DNA of 64,000 nt from Vandiemenella viatica (lineage: Eukaryota; Arthropoda; Insecta; Orthoptera; Morabidae): positions 61,600,531 through 61,664,530 of the forward strand of contig CM061918.1 of assembly GCA_031002005.1 (NCBI GenBank). Reading direction: 5' to 3'. Below are positions 54,480 to 64,000 of the stretch, one piece after another (position 1 is the stretch's first letter; the number at the start of each line of letters is the position of its first letter). Under the pieces are notes generated by a model, which saw nothing but the letters and a program-made list of their open reading frames with translations, was not told where the DNA came from and did not search any database. Both the position numbers and the translations under genes were made by a program.

Positions 54480-55390
54480 TACATCCTGTCACCACCACTT
54501 ACGCCAACCATACCACTGATGAAATTTCCCCAATTTCTACCACACCCTGTCCGCTAGGATGAATGGCCACAGGCACTTATTCACAATAGTAGCTCATCCC
54601 ATCACACGTAACACAGAGTTATTAGATTTGCCTTCAGAAATCCATTCTTTGGGACTAGCATATGTTTCATACGAAACATTCCCCGTGCCTTAAAATTTGA
54701 TTGTCTGCTCTCCTCTGATAATTCTCTCTACATTTTTGCCTGTCTTCATTTCTTTCTGCCTCTGTACATGCCTGTCCTTATTTGTTTATGTCTTGCTGAC
54801 ACTCTCAGTTTTTCCTTTACCCACCCTACAATTCCTGAGATACTATTATTCATTTTGATTTTCAATCCATTTTTTGGCCTTGTTTCAATTCAGGTCCTCT
54901 AGTTCAGTTTAGTCAATATACATGATAGATAGTAGCGACAATAAAGTGCCATTAGATGTGTGTATAGATAATAATGACGTAAGCTCTATGATATTACTTC
55001 AATATTGTCCACCCTTCATTATTAAAAATATAAGTTTTTACTATTTTTTATCATATTTTGATTAATATTTCCACTTACATTATTATTCCTCTCTCACCAT
55101 CTACAACAGTCAAAACCATCATTCATATGTCTGCATTGACCACGGACGCTACAGCAATCTAGGTCACATGTTCCTATTTTCTTGGAAAAGAACATGGGCC
55201 AAAATATCGTACATTTTTGTTATTAGAGAATTTTCTGTTGCTGCTACCCTTCTACTTTGGTGAGTGGAGGGTATAGCTTACCTTTACTTTCCAGATAATC
55301 ATTGCCTCTTCACATTTCTTCCTGCTCCAGTAAGAAAGGAAAGATAAGTAGATCCGTTATTTACCAAATTTGAAGGGAGGAGGGTTATTA
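54480..55390. mobile_element. decayed PLE piece with adjoining oppositely oriented terminal repeats
   Basis: AGGATGAATGGCCACAGGCA at 54557 is the endonuclease 'RMNGHR' region, followed by a long degraded 3' UTR and a plus-oriented terminal repeat (55180-55310: GCCAAAATATCGTACATTTT, CTTCTACTTTGGTGAGTGGA). A minus-oriented repeat end (55335-55390: TTACCAAATTTGAAGGGAGG) follows immediately. Confidence 0.6.
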
Positions 55391-55539
55391 AACATTTGGA
55401 TAGGAGAATCGCCACTGTCTACCAAATTAGAAGATTGCTGCATTGTCAAAACACAGAAAAACACTACACACATAGAGCACTGAAATATTTGGACTAATAT
55501 CCCTTCTTCAACAATAGTGAGAGATAGCTGTTTGTTTCC

Positions 55540-55870
55540 TCCTCCAGCCCAAAAATTTCAACACTATGCATGTACATGTTTTCAATGTTTTGATGCCACA
55601 GCAATCTACAAATTTGGTAAGCCGTGGTTATCCTGATATATTGTTAGGAAACACTGTAAAGTGAGACAAATTAAATATTTGTATAGGAAAATAACCAACA
55701 CTGCACTGTAATGCAGATAGCTGTCATCGTGCTTCGACCTCACTCTATTGTTTTGTTTTTTTTTTACTTAATTGTAAAACTCCAACACTCAATGTATGTA
55801 CATGTCTATCCATGTTTCAGCACCACAGCAGCCTTCGACTTTGGTATGCAGTGGTTATTCTCATGTCCAA
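55540..55870 (+). repeat. two direct copies of a ~95-bp PLE-like repeat
   Basis: 55546-55640 and 55778-55868 share, in order, AACACT.AATG..TGTACATG, a CCACAGCA block, CTTTGGTA/ATTTGGTA and a GTGGTTATxCT end, with considerable divergence. Confidence 0.5.
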
Positions 55871-56098
55871 ATATATATATATTCTCTGCTGAAATAGTAG
55901 ATAAATATACAAAATGAAACTTGTGTTTGCTTGTAGAGAGTATTGTTCATCAAAATTTCTCGTTTAATTGTTCTCAAATGCTGTTGCTTTCTGTGGCCAA
56001 GGCTGAAAACTTTTCAAACTACCCTCGCACAAAGAACTAAGTTTTGGGGTTGATTGACAGGTGTGTAACATTAAAATTGTAACTTTATCTGTTTACAG

Positions 56099-56266
56099 AA
56101 GAGCGTCCATACATCTGTGAGATGTGTGGCAAGGCTTTTGCATGGAGGCAAAACCTGGGCAGGCACCAGCGACGCCACGGTGGTATACGCCCCTATGAGT
56201 GCTCTGTCTGTAGTATGAGGTTCTCTTGTAGTATGGATCTCTCCAGACACAAGCTCATACATCAGC
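56099..56266 (+). CDS. gene B exon: zinc fingers 6 and 7
   Basis: 168 bp, phase 1 on both sides. Finger 6: YICEMCGKAFAWRQNLGRH with QRRH; finger 7: YECSVCSMRFSCSMDLSRH with KLIH, both C-x2-C-x12-H-x3-H, separated by the linker GGIRP. Acceptor CTGTTTACAG, donor ATCAGC|GTAAGT. Confidence 0.93.
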
Positions 56267-56865
56267 GTAAGTAGCACCTGCTTTCACTATGTGATGACTG
56301 AATTAAATGTAATAAAAATACCTTTATTAAACCTGCCAAAAAGTTTGCACATAAATCCTTTGCTGGTTCTTGTGAAACATAAGCATCAATATTTCTGAAC
56401 ATATTAATGACTTGCTATATTCATCTGTGCTGGTTCATGACAAGTTGAATACTTAATATGTAAGAAAAGCTGTCTTTGAGAATACCTCAAAATTGTAATA
56501 GAATTTAATTTTAAACTCGGGAAGTGTGGTTATGAAGTTTTTTTAACGTTGTTGAAACTGTGGTGTGTTGCAGAATGACAAAGTGCTAACAAGGAGCATT
56601 TGACTTAAATCAACAAGTCATTCTAACAAATTTAGTACATTGTACCGCAAATACTAGAAAATTCACTCATTCAGTATTCAACAACAAAATTTTTTAATTA
56701 AACATTCGGTAATACTGTTCAAATTTTGAAGAAATCTCCTGGTTACCTTGAATGTGATGAATTATATTATTGCAACTCAGAATTAGGATAATATACAAGT
56801 AAATTGAAACATGATGCAACCTCCTAGAGAAAAAATATCAATGACACATGATACTACCAGTATAC
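56267..56865. other. intron, no feature seen
   Basis: AT-rich intron up to the next transposon. Confidence 0.5.
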
Positions 56866-57427
56866 AGGGTGATTCAAAAAAACGTGGACAAAATGACATG
56901 GTGGATCTGTCATACAATAAGGATCAAAAATTTTATAGGAACAGAGGGTCACAAACGCCTGTAGAGGGTGCTAGAGCCATGAGAGGCATGGCCACCACAA
57001 TCACCAGACCTGTCTCCCTTGGATTTTTTGCTTGTGGGGATTTTTAAAAGGACTTGTGTATGAAACACCTGTTAACGCCAGAAGACTTGGTAGGAAGAAT
57101 CGTTGCGGCAGCCGAATGTGTTCGAGATACACAGGGTATCTTTGAGAAGATGCAACAGAGATGCCGGGCTTGTCTCGATGCATCTGGCAAAAACTTTGAG
57201 CATCTGCTGTAGGCTCAACATTTGGCTTGCATTAGTCGCATGTGAGTGAGTAATTATCAATAAAATTATCTGTAATGGTTTTGTTTCTTCTCTTTGTTTC
57301 AGTATTTTAGACGCCCTTTAGCGGCTCTGGATCACAATTGCGACCCTCTGTTCCTATGCGATTTTTTATTTTTATTGTATGATTGATCTACCATGTCATT
57401 TTGTCCACATTTTTTTGAATCACCCTG
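56866..57427 (+). mobile_element. Tc1/mariner-superfamily element with ~90-bp terminal inverted repeats
   Basis: The ends (CAGGGTGATTCAAAAAAACG on the left; CAGGGTGATTCAAAAAAATG on the minus strand at the right) match over about 90 bp; TA flanks both (56864-56865, 57428-57429). The interior holds a transposase C-terminus split over frames: 'SPRHGHHNHQT' corresponds to WPPQSPDLSPLDFF, then 'GFLKGLVYETPVN', then 'PEDLVGRIVAAAECV' and 'MQQRCRACLDASGKNFEHLL'. Internally deleted, hence non-autonomous. Confidence 0.88.
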
Positions 57428-58347
57428 TACAAACATAGCGTCTGTATTCCATCACGCAGATAGTTAACCATGGCTTGTAAGCCAAATAATAACTTCTACA
57501 TCAAAATAATGTGAGATCACATTCAGCTCCTATTGTAATCACCATGCTGAGTTAATTTAATGGAATGTTACATTTTCTCTTTTTTTTTTTTTTTTTTTTT
57601 TTGCTGTCTGGTTTGATGTAGTCCTCCATCTCTTACTGTCTTGGCTAACCTCTTCATCTTGACATAACCCATAAAACCTGTGTTCTTCGGGTCTAAGAAT
57701 TTCCTAAGCTGGGGTAAAAACTTTGAGACCGCTGCCCCCATTGTCGCTGCACAGAGCTAAAAAAAAAAAAAAAGGCCATTGCTACGTAAATTTGCCACTC
57801 CTTCAAACATGATTTTGCCACCCCTCCCTGCTCCAGTTGCTACCCAGGGCAAGCTCCTGGGTTTGCTTCCCCCCCCCCCCCCCCTCCTCTTCCCACCTTC
57901 CCCAAAATCCAGCCCTGTGTTTCAAATGCTTCAAGCCAACAGTGAAGTTTCATTTTATCTCCTCCTCCCCTTCTGGGTGCTTCAATTTTTTTTCCTGGCA
58001 GTGCAGTTTCTTTTCAATTTCGTTTCAGTGATTAAGACCTAGCACTGAAAAAAATCAAACCATCCTTGCTATAAACTGCTTACCTTTGACCACATCCATG
58101 TTATTTTTATAAACTAAATGGTTAACTGATATTAAAATGGCTTTTCCTATAAATTATATTTTTAAAATGTTGCGGTCTCTACAGATCTACAGATTTATTT
58201 TCCACTTGGTTGGCACTCAGTCTTATTAAAGATGCAGTATTGCCTCTAGAATCCAGAAAGCATCAAACTGTTACATCATGCTTCATTATGATAATCTAGC
58301 AAAACTGTCAACTGTACATGTTTATAAAAGTTATTTTCTTGTTGCAG
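57428..58347. other. intron, simple sequence only
   Basis: Poly-T at 57580-57602, poly-A at 57759-57773 and poly-C at 57870-57884; otherwise unassigned. Ends in acceptor TTGTTGCAG. Confidence 0.5.
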
Positions 58348-58527
58348 CTTCTTTACGTCCATTCAAATGCCCAAAATGTCCACTGACATTTCGTCGTAAG
58401 GACAATATGCAACGCCATGACAAACACACACATGGTGATCCTGAGAAACCTACAGAGGCATCCCCTGATGATCCTCAAGCCAAGGATGTTGTTAAACCTA
58501 TGTCTAAGGAACCCATAGAGGAACAAG
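58348..58527 (+). CDS. gene B exon: zinc finger 8 and acidic tail
   Basis: 180 bp, phase 1 on both sides. Finger 8: FKCPKCPLTFRRKDNMQRH with DKHTH (His-x4-His); then a Pro/Glu/Asp-rich segment, PEKPTEASPDDPQAKDVV to EPIEEQ. Acceptor CTTGTTGCAG, donor GAACAAG|GTATGA. If the intron is retained, the frame stays open into a PLE endonuclease remnant downstream, which is coincidence or a rare isoform. This appears to be the last finger of the array. Confidence 0.9.
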
Positions 58528-58554
58528 GTATGAAACATATTTCATCTAGATGTG

Positions 58555-58880
58555 TTTCAAATTATCGTTATTTCACATGTACTCAACTTGTTTACCAATT
58601 TCATTGCACTGCTTCCCACATCGGTCTCACTGCTCAACAATTATCCTACAGGATGAATGGCCACAGGAAAAAAGTTCATACTTTCAACCCCTACCATTCA
58701 GTGGCAATTCATGCCACCTCACATGATTCCAACTATCTCATCACCTATTTCAGTTAGAGTTGTCTGATTTTTTTCTGGACGCCACCACCTTTTCAGAACT
58801 CTGTAGTTGGAAACTTGCCTGTCAACACATCCTAAACACCAGACACAATGCTGGCCTTACCTACGCTAAGCCTGTCACTT
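58555..58880 (+). pseudogene. PLE GIY-YIG endonuclease remnant in intron
   Basis: 'TQLVYQFHCTASHIGLTAQQ' (Y-G of YIG degraded to H-I-G), 'LSYRMNGHRKKVH', 'VAIHATSHDSN', a stop at 58755-58757, then in another frame 'FSELCSWKLACQHILNTRH' and 'AGLT'. Same family as 47092-47402. Confidence 0.75.
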
Positions 58881-58944
58881 ATTATTTTGCAATTTTACAG
58901 TCAGTTTTCATATATATTTTTAAAAATATATACATATATCTTTT

Positions 58945-59285
58945 TAAAACTAAGGAAGGATAGGAAAATATGACCTAACACTTATCACAGATGAAGGTGG
59001 CTGAGAACGACAAACAAAAAAACAAAAAAAGAACAAACACAACAAGCGTGCAATATTTTGGCGTATAGCCTTATTCTTGCAAAAGTGAGACACCAGACGG
59101 CCGTCGTCGTGTACACGTCTGGCTCTGCCTGGTGTCTCACTTTTGCAAGAATAAGGCTATACACCAAAATGTTGTGCGTTTCTTGAGTTTGTTCTTTTTT
59201 TTGTGTGTGTTCATCGTTCCCAGCCGCCTTCATCTGTGGTAAGTGTTGGGTCATATTTCCCTCTCCTTCCTTAGTTTTATTGCCT
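58945..59285. mobile_element. PLE terminal repeats as long head-to-head inverted pair
   Basis: 58945-59096 and 59130-59285 are reverse complements over roughly 140 bp or more (shared blocks TGGTGTCTCACTTTTGCAAG, AAGAATAAGGCTATACxCC, CTTCATCTGTGRTAAGTGTT), with a short middle segment (ACGGCCGTCGTCGTGTACAC). Similar to the single copy at 46795-46995. Confidence 0.85.
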
Positions 59286-59589
59286 TAAAGCATTTTCCTG
59301 CTCATTGTTGTCATTATATATCTTTCTAGTTTTATTTATTTACTGTTATAACAGATCAAAATTATTTGTTTTAAAACAAATTTCATTTTACCTAGGTTGA
59401 TTGTCACAGGAATTATTCTGTTCCACATTTATCATCGGTCAACTTTCTCCCCCAAACACCACCACTTCAAACCCCACCCTCCCACATGTTTCATCTTTGT
59501 TTGATACATGTGCTGGGCTGGGATGTGGTCACATCTTTACCCTTTCCAAATGTCTAGCCTACTGCATGACTAAGGTTATTAACAGAAAT

Positions 59590-60260
59590 ATTATTAATTT
59601 TGTTCGTGCTTTTTACCTGTTCATCTCACCCTCCAGCATTCTTCTGTGATAAATGATAGTGTCAGGGGTCTGAGTGGTTGTTTGACCTTTTTGTGAGTGA
59701 CTAACTTTAAATTGAGTGACTAACCTTCGTGTTTTTAGGCCTTGTCTGCATTTTCTGCTCTTCCGTGAAGGTCCTTCGTCCTGTGGCTACCATTATCAGG
59801 ATATCTGACACCACTCCATTTTACAGTTGGAGAACTGAGGATAGAGAAGGCTAGGGCTGATTTAGCACTTGCTGACATTAGTATTAGGATTATTGTCATT
59901 TAACTATTTTTTTTTTTTACAAAATTTATCTATCTATATTTATTTCCCTAATTTTTGTTTTCGTCTCTACATTCCATACCCTTATGGTATATTACTATTT
60001 CTCTCACCTTCTGCGATATACATATTTATATAACATCTCAGTCCCACCACCATATCGATAATCCATTCAGTCATGTAAGAAACTTCGGCACGTGCACACA
60101 TCCTGAACCACTTGACTCATTCTCTTTAGCATGAATAAGTTTTAAGACCGAATTATTGTGTATTTTTGTGTTTGTGATATATGTTCTTCTCCCGTTGCTG
60201 CCTTCAACTTTGGTGAGTGGTGAGTCATTTTCCCTTTCCTTGTAATTTATATTGCCTAAA
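59590..60260 (+). mobile_element. decayed PLE 3' end with terminal repeat
   Basis: The terminal repeat at 60095-60260 (GCATGAATAAGTTTTAAGAC, GCTGCCTTCAACTTTGGTGA, TTTCCCTTTCCTTGTAAT) is preceded by degraded 3' UTR-like sequence. No coding sequence. Confidence 0.55.
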
Positions 60261-60949
60261 GCCATTTCCTTTTTCCTTTGTTTAAATACTATCCCATGTG
60301 AATGATCAGATGGCTTACTGGTAGTGAGTCCATTTAATGGCCACTGAAAACTGTGTATTTACAGTTGATAATGTGTCCTACAAGGACTACTCCGAATGCT
60401 AGTGTTTTGAAGTTAAATTAATGACTATGACTGATGAGACATGGCAGCTTGATTGTAAAACATGAGCATTAGGCGAGGCTACGAGAGTCGGTGCCAGTGA
60501 TTAGCTGACCCATATTGACTGGTTCAAGTCTCCTCAAAGAATGAGAGTCATGTTCCGAAGTCAACGTGTATTTGTATCACAGCTGACCTGAAGGTACCAA
60601 CCGAAGTTGACATTGCCGTAAGCATTTTTATCGAACAGCAAGCTATGCTGAATGCATTGAAATTAACAGATCAGATCCATTGCAAGTTAGATTCAGAAAA
60701 TATAGCAACTATTCTGAAAAAATACTAATTGCTCTTAATCAAAACCTAAGGTCCAAAATGACCTCCACAATAGTTCATTTCTCCCTATCCTATCTTATTA
60801 ATAGTTACAGTATGAAATATATCTGTAAAAGAAGTAAAATATTGTTATTTTATTTATTTGTGTATCCTGTGTCTACATAGATAAATAACAACATAAGCAA
60901 ATATGATACTATTGAAAACTGCTTTTAGGCTAAGTAAATTGCAAAAGAT
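60261..60949. other. intron, no supported feature
   Basis: AT-rich intron sequence between two PLE remnants. Confidence 0.45.
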
Positions 60950-61260
60950 GGAGAAAATAAATCCATCACTCACCAAAGTTGCAGGCTGCGATGGTCACGG
61001 ACATGTGCAGCATGAGGTGAACACAGTTTTACAATATTTCAGTTTAAAACCTTATTCATGCTGAGAGGGACGGGTTAGTTGATGAGGGAGGTGTGGGAAC
61101 ACCTAGGAATTATCACATGAATCTCTGCACGAATAAGATTTTAAACCGAAATATTGTGCAATTGTGTTCATCTCATGTTTTGTGTGTTACTCATAGCCCT
61201 CTGGTCTTCAACTTTGGTGAGCAGTGGCTCTATTTTCCCTATCCTTTGCAATGTTAAGAA
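60950..61260. mobile_element. PLE terminal repeats as head-to-head inverted pair
   Basis: Minus copy 60953-61072 (outer edge ATCACTCACCAAAGTTGCAG) and plus copy 61127-61250 (GAATAAGATTTTAAACCGAA, CTTCAACTTTGGTGAGCAGT) mirror each other around a 55-nt middle. Confidence 0.78.
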
Positions 61261-62138
61261 ATATATCAATAAAATACTGGGAGAAAAATAATAATAACAC
61301 AGATAAAACATGCACGGTGAAACAGTAGCTGCCAAAGTAGGGTATTTTTTACTTGAAATATACGTTTCTGTCGCAGTTTCTAAGAAAAAATTAAACTCTT
61401 TAATGTCCTAATTGGTTTATTAGCCACTGTTTTTGATATTTATTGACTTCTTTTAAGACTTGAATCTTTGAGTACATGTTAAGACATAATAATTTCATTT
61501 TTTTTAAGTAAATAAATAAAAAAGACAGTTAAAGTTTCAATGGATTTCTTCTGATTAGTAAATCTTGAAACTTCCATTTCTTACACTGGAATTAATATGT
61601 TCAAGCAGAATCATAATATTGTTAGTAGTCCAGCTCTGTGTATTTATGAAATTAGATAGTAAGACTGCCATATTTTTCCTAACAATTTTGATGCCCGAGA
61701 CCAAATAATCAGTAGCTTTCTGGAGTGGTGGTGATACAGCAGGTAGAATGGAAACATACATACTGTTCCGTATATTCTTAAAGCATATTCTTAAAGCATG
61801 ATGCAAGCTATCTAGTATGATTTTGATATTCCAACATTCCAAATTTTATGTGATTCAGTACTGGACATTAGGATGTACCTTGATTAATTTTCCTGATGTT
61901 ACTATGTAAAAGCAGATAAAAATCAATTACAGAATCTAGTTACATTGATCTTGACAAGTCATAAAGACCAAAATGAATTAGCCAACCAGGAAAAGAAAAT
62001 GGTCATATCAGAGACAAATGTTTGGAACATTCCAGGGGCCATATAATATTTATATTTCATTTTATTTTTGTATTTTAACTGTAGCACCTATAGAATCAAG
62101 ACGTTATTTGTTTACCAAATTTTTGTTTCACTGCATAG
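61261..62138. other. intron, no supported feature
   Basis: AT-rich intron of gene B ending at acceptor CACTGCATAG. Confidence 0.45.
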
Positions 62139-62291
62139 GTAAAGCATCAGATGCCAAAGAGTCAAATGCTGAAACAGCCAAGGCAACAGTACAGCAGCCA
62201 AGTGCTGTCAATTCATGTGCTTCAGATCCAGCAGATAGTGGGGGAAATTCCTCCTCAGATGCTCAGGTTTCAGCACTGCCTGCTGCTGAAG
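62139..62291 (+). CDS. gene B exon: Ser/Ala-rich C-terminal segment
   Basis: 153 bp, phase 1 entry, donor CTGAAG|GTATGT in phase 1. The peptide GKASDAKESNAETAKATVQQ continues through DPADSGGNSSSDAQVS to LPAAE: Ser/Ala/Asp-rich, no finger, probably a flexible tail. If the donor is not used, the frame reads 18 more codons (CNPKQETSFCAVCD) to a stop at 62345-62347. The good donor suggests at least one further exon right of 62292, probably outside the window. Confidence 0.72.
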
Positions 62292-62962
62292 GTATGTTGA
62301 AATGTAATCCTAAACAGGAAACATCCTTCTGTGCAGTTTGTGATTAAACTTTACATATCCATATTAAAGTGAATGCTTCAATAATAAGTATAATGGAATA
62401 CAAAAACGCTGATTAAGAACTTTAATAAGCACGCAGGAATGAGAAGTCACGTGTCTCATATGAATGGTGCAGCTGCACAAAGTTAGTACTTGCTTAATAC
62501 AATGTAATTTTTAGGCTAAATAGCTTCATTAGTACAAGAATATGCTTGATGTAAATAAGATTAATTGAAAGACGATTATGTGGTAGTTGACTGGGCGATG
62601 GGAAAAGTGAGGAAGAGATATTCAAAATAAGGGCAAAAGAGGAAGGTTTGATTATAGAAGATAATATATTCAGAATTAAATTCACCACAGCAAGCATACA
62701 TTACAACCTAAAATAAACTATCCTTGTTTTGCATATATTGCTAGGCACTGAATTCACGTATCGTATCTTGAAGTACGGCTATGAATTCCTTCAGTTCTGC
62801 TCTGGAGTGAAATTGTTCCTTTCCATAGTCCTTGTCCTGGCAATACACACTTCAGCTATTTAACATTTCATAGACAATTGTATCCTCATCTTGTATTGCC
62901 TTCCCCAGCAGCACTATTTGAAATAACTTTACCATCTGTGAAACAAACCACATTATTTTATT
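62292..62962. other. no supported feature
   Basis: AT-rich sequence after the last recognised exon. Confidence 0.45.
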
Positions 62963-63190
62963 GAACCTGGTGGGTGAGCAGTTAATGTTTTGGCCTGGTG
63001 TGTCGAAGGACATGAGTTTGATATCCAGTTTGGCAAAGCAGATTTCGGTTACGCTGTTTTCCTAAAATCACCAATCCAGCTAAGAGACAGAATTGTTTCT
63101 ATTATGACCTATTTCTTTCCTGTTCCCCCAATTCCTTTGCTGGCTGTTATGACCTCATGATCTGTTAGCTCTAAGGATTTTATGCTTAAA
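62963..63190 (+). mobile_element. tRNA-derived SINE (family 1, copy e)
   Basis: CTGGTGGGTGAGCAGTTAAT (A box), ACATGAGTTTGATATCCAG (B-box position), and a decayed core with CCTAAAATCACCAATCCAGC. Confidence 0.6.
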
Positions 63191-63599
63191 ATTGCAACAA
63201 TTGTGCTGCAACCTACATATGTTAGACTAAAAATAGATTACCCATCAGTCTGGATGTTCTTAGTCATAAAATCTGACTATCTCATGATCCACTGTGCTCA
63301 TTACAATAGCTTGATTTCCTTCTACTCTGTTCGTACTATCAGACCTCGCTATTGGCAACAGTTGTGGGTGTAAGGGAAAAGCCGTATACCGGGGTGGAGT
63401 ATAAGCTTAGTACCTTAGCTGAAAGTTCACTTGATTAGAAAAATGTTCTCTGACTTTACGTTAATAATTTTAAATGACCATGTTGCCTGCCTGGAATTCT
63501 CAACTGAAATGCTGAAAGGTTGCCACTAAATTTGTTTAAACTACAAACTTAGAAAAAGTTTCCAGTCTGCTACGAAATCACAAAAGGTTCACTTGTGCA

Positions 63600-64000
63600 A
63601 AAATTTGAAGTCACATTTTCGAAATTTAGCATTCTGCAGTTGAGTAGGCAATCAAACAAACGTTTCCAGAAAATTACAGATTGTGGGAAGAATAGAACCG
63701 ACAGCGAAAACCCCTTTTGAAAATTTAAAAGTTCTTAGTAGTTGTTAACATCCCAATCTGGTAAAGAAAAATCATCATGGCCGACACACGTTCCCAGTCT
63801 GGCTCAACCAGTTTCCGGCTCCCACTCGACCCGCACCAAAACAACTTACGAAGATTCAACTGACATCGCTTTCCCGGAGTAAAGACTGAAGACGAAACAA
63901 TAGAGACATCCCCCTCCTCAGGGCTACCGCTTATCTACTCTCCATCCGCACACCAGCTGTATACGGACGCTTATCCAAAAGGTATAAAGTGATTGGGATT
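63600..64000. promoter_or_regulatory. CpG-richer right edge, possible promoter region
   Basis: CpG frequency rises: GCCGACACACGTTCCCAG, CTCGACCCGCACC, TCGCTTTCCCGGAGT, CATCCGCACACC and TACGGACGCTT lie in the last 230 bp. A TATAAAG occurs at 63983. Direction and target gene are unknown. Confidence 0.3.

Noticed and set aside
57779..58042. Proline-rich open frames
   Set aside because: Generated by a poly-C tract in an intron; no splice or homology support.
58278..58757. Single 159-codon gene
   Set aside because: It is a zinc-finger exon, a splice donor and intronic PLE sequence read through; the exon model with phase-1 introns explains it better.
1..64000. Bacterial-type systems (operons, CRISPR arrays, phage or integrative elements)
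   Set aside because: Spliced exons, LINE, SINE, PLE and mariner content show insect nuclear DNA; no regularly spaced repeats or polycistronic gene sets were seen.

Overview
The window is AT-rich eukaryotic nuclear DNA with intron-exon structure and many decayed transposons, almost certainly from an insect. Evidence: mariner, Tc1-like, hAT-like and pogo-type DNA elements; Penelope-like retroelements (PLEs) with GIY-YIG endonuclease; CR1/L2-like non-LTR elements; and tRNA-derived SINEs. The SINE/PLE mixture resembles what is common in polyneopteran insects (crickets, grasshoppers, stick insects), but that placement is an inference. A run of exactly 1000 N (28034-29033) is an assembly gap.

Two host genes are supported, both on the + strand. 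Gene A is the 3' part of a gene entering from the left: five exons (1961-2238, 10835-11019, 13547-13777, 15708-15819, 16463-16885) whose phases fit exactly, giving about 408 C-terminal residues of a proline-rich, then acidic/tyrosine-rich protein I do not recognise. Its 3' UTR follows 16885. Gene B is a C2H2 zinc-finger gene of at least nine exons (31998-62291). It has an N-terminal RING-like Cys/His module, a low-complexity linker and eight zinc fingers. Introns from 43024 onward are all phase 1, so each finger exon is a symmetric module. A CpG-rich stretch with a good donor near 25360-25770 may be its promoter and non-coding first exon. The phase between its first two exons does not match, so one small exon is probably missing from my model.

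Most remaining sequence is mobile DNA in introns and between the genes. At least a dozen PLE pieces occur, several with terminal repeats in head-to-head inverted pairs and carrying hammerhead-like motifs. A CR1/L2-like LINE (33332-35370) sits inside an older Tc1-like element. A SINE sits inside another copy of that LINE. A full-length 1.3-kb mariner (45303-46601) is intact except for one stop codon. Non-autonomous elements with clean terminal inverted repeats and target duplications are at 2420-3200, 4356-5977, 41227-41574 and 56866-57427. The right edge (63600-64000) becomes CpG-richer and may be another promoter region.

I found no defence system, operon, CRISPR array or classical RNA gene. 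The least ordinary signals are the hammerhead-like cores in the PLE repeats (one family has its ORF stop codon inside the core), the inverted PLE terminal pairs and fold-back 5' junctions, and the strictly phase-1 zinc-finger exon array.
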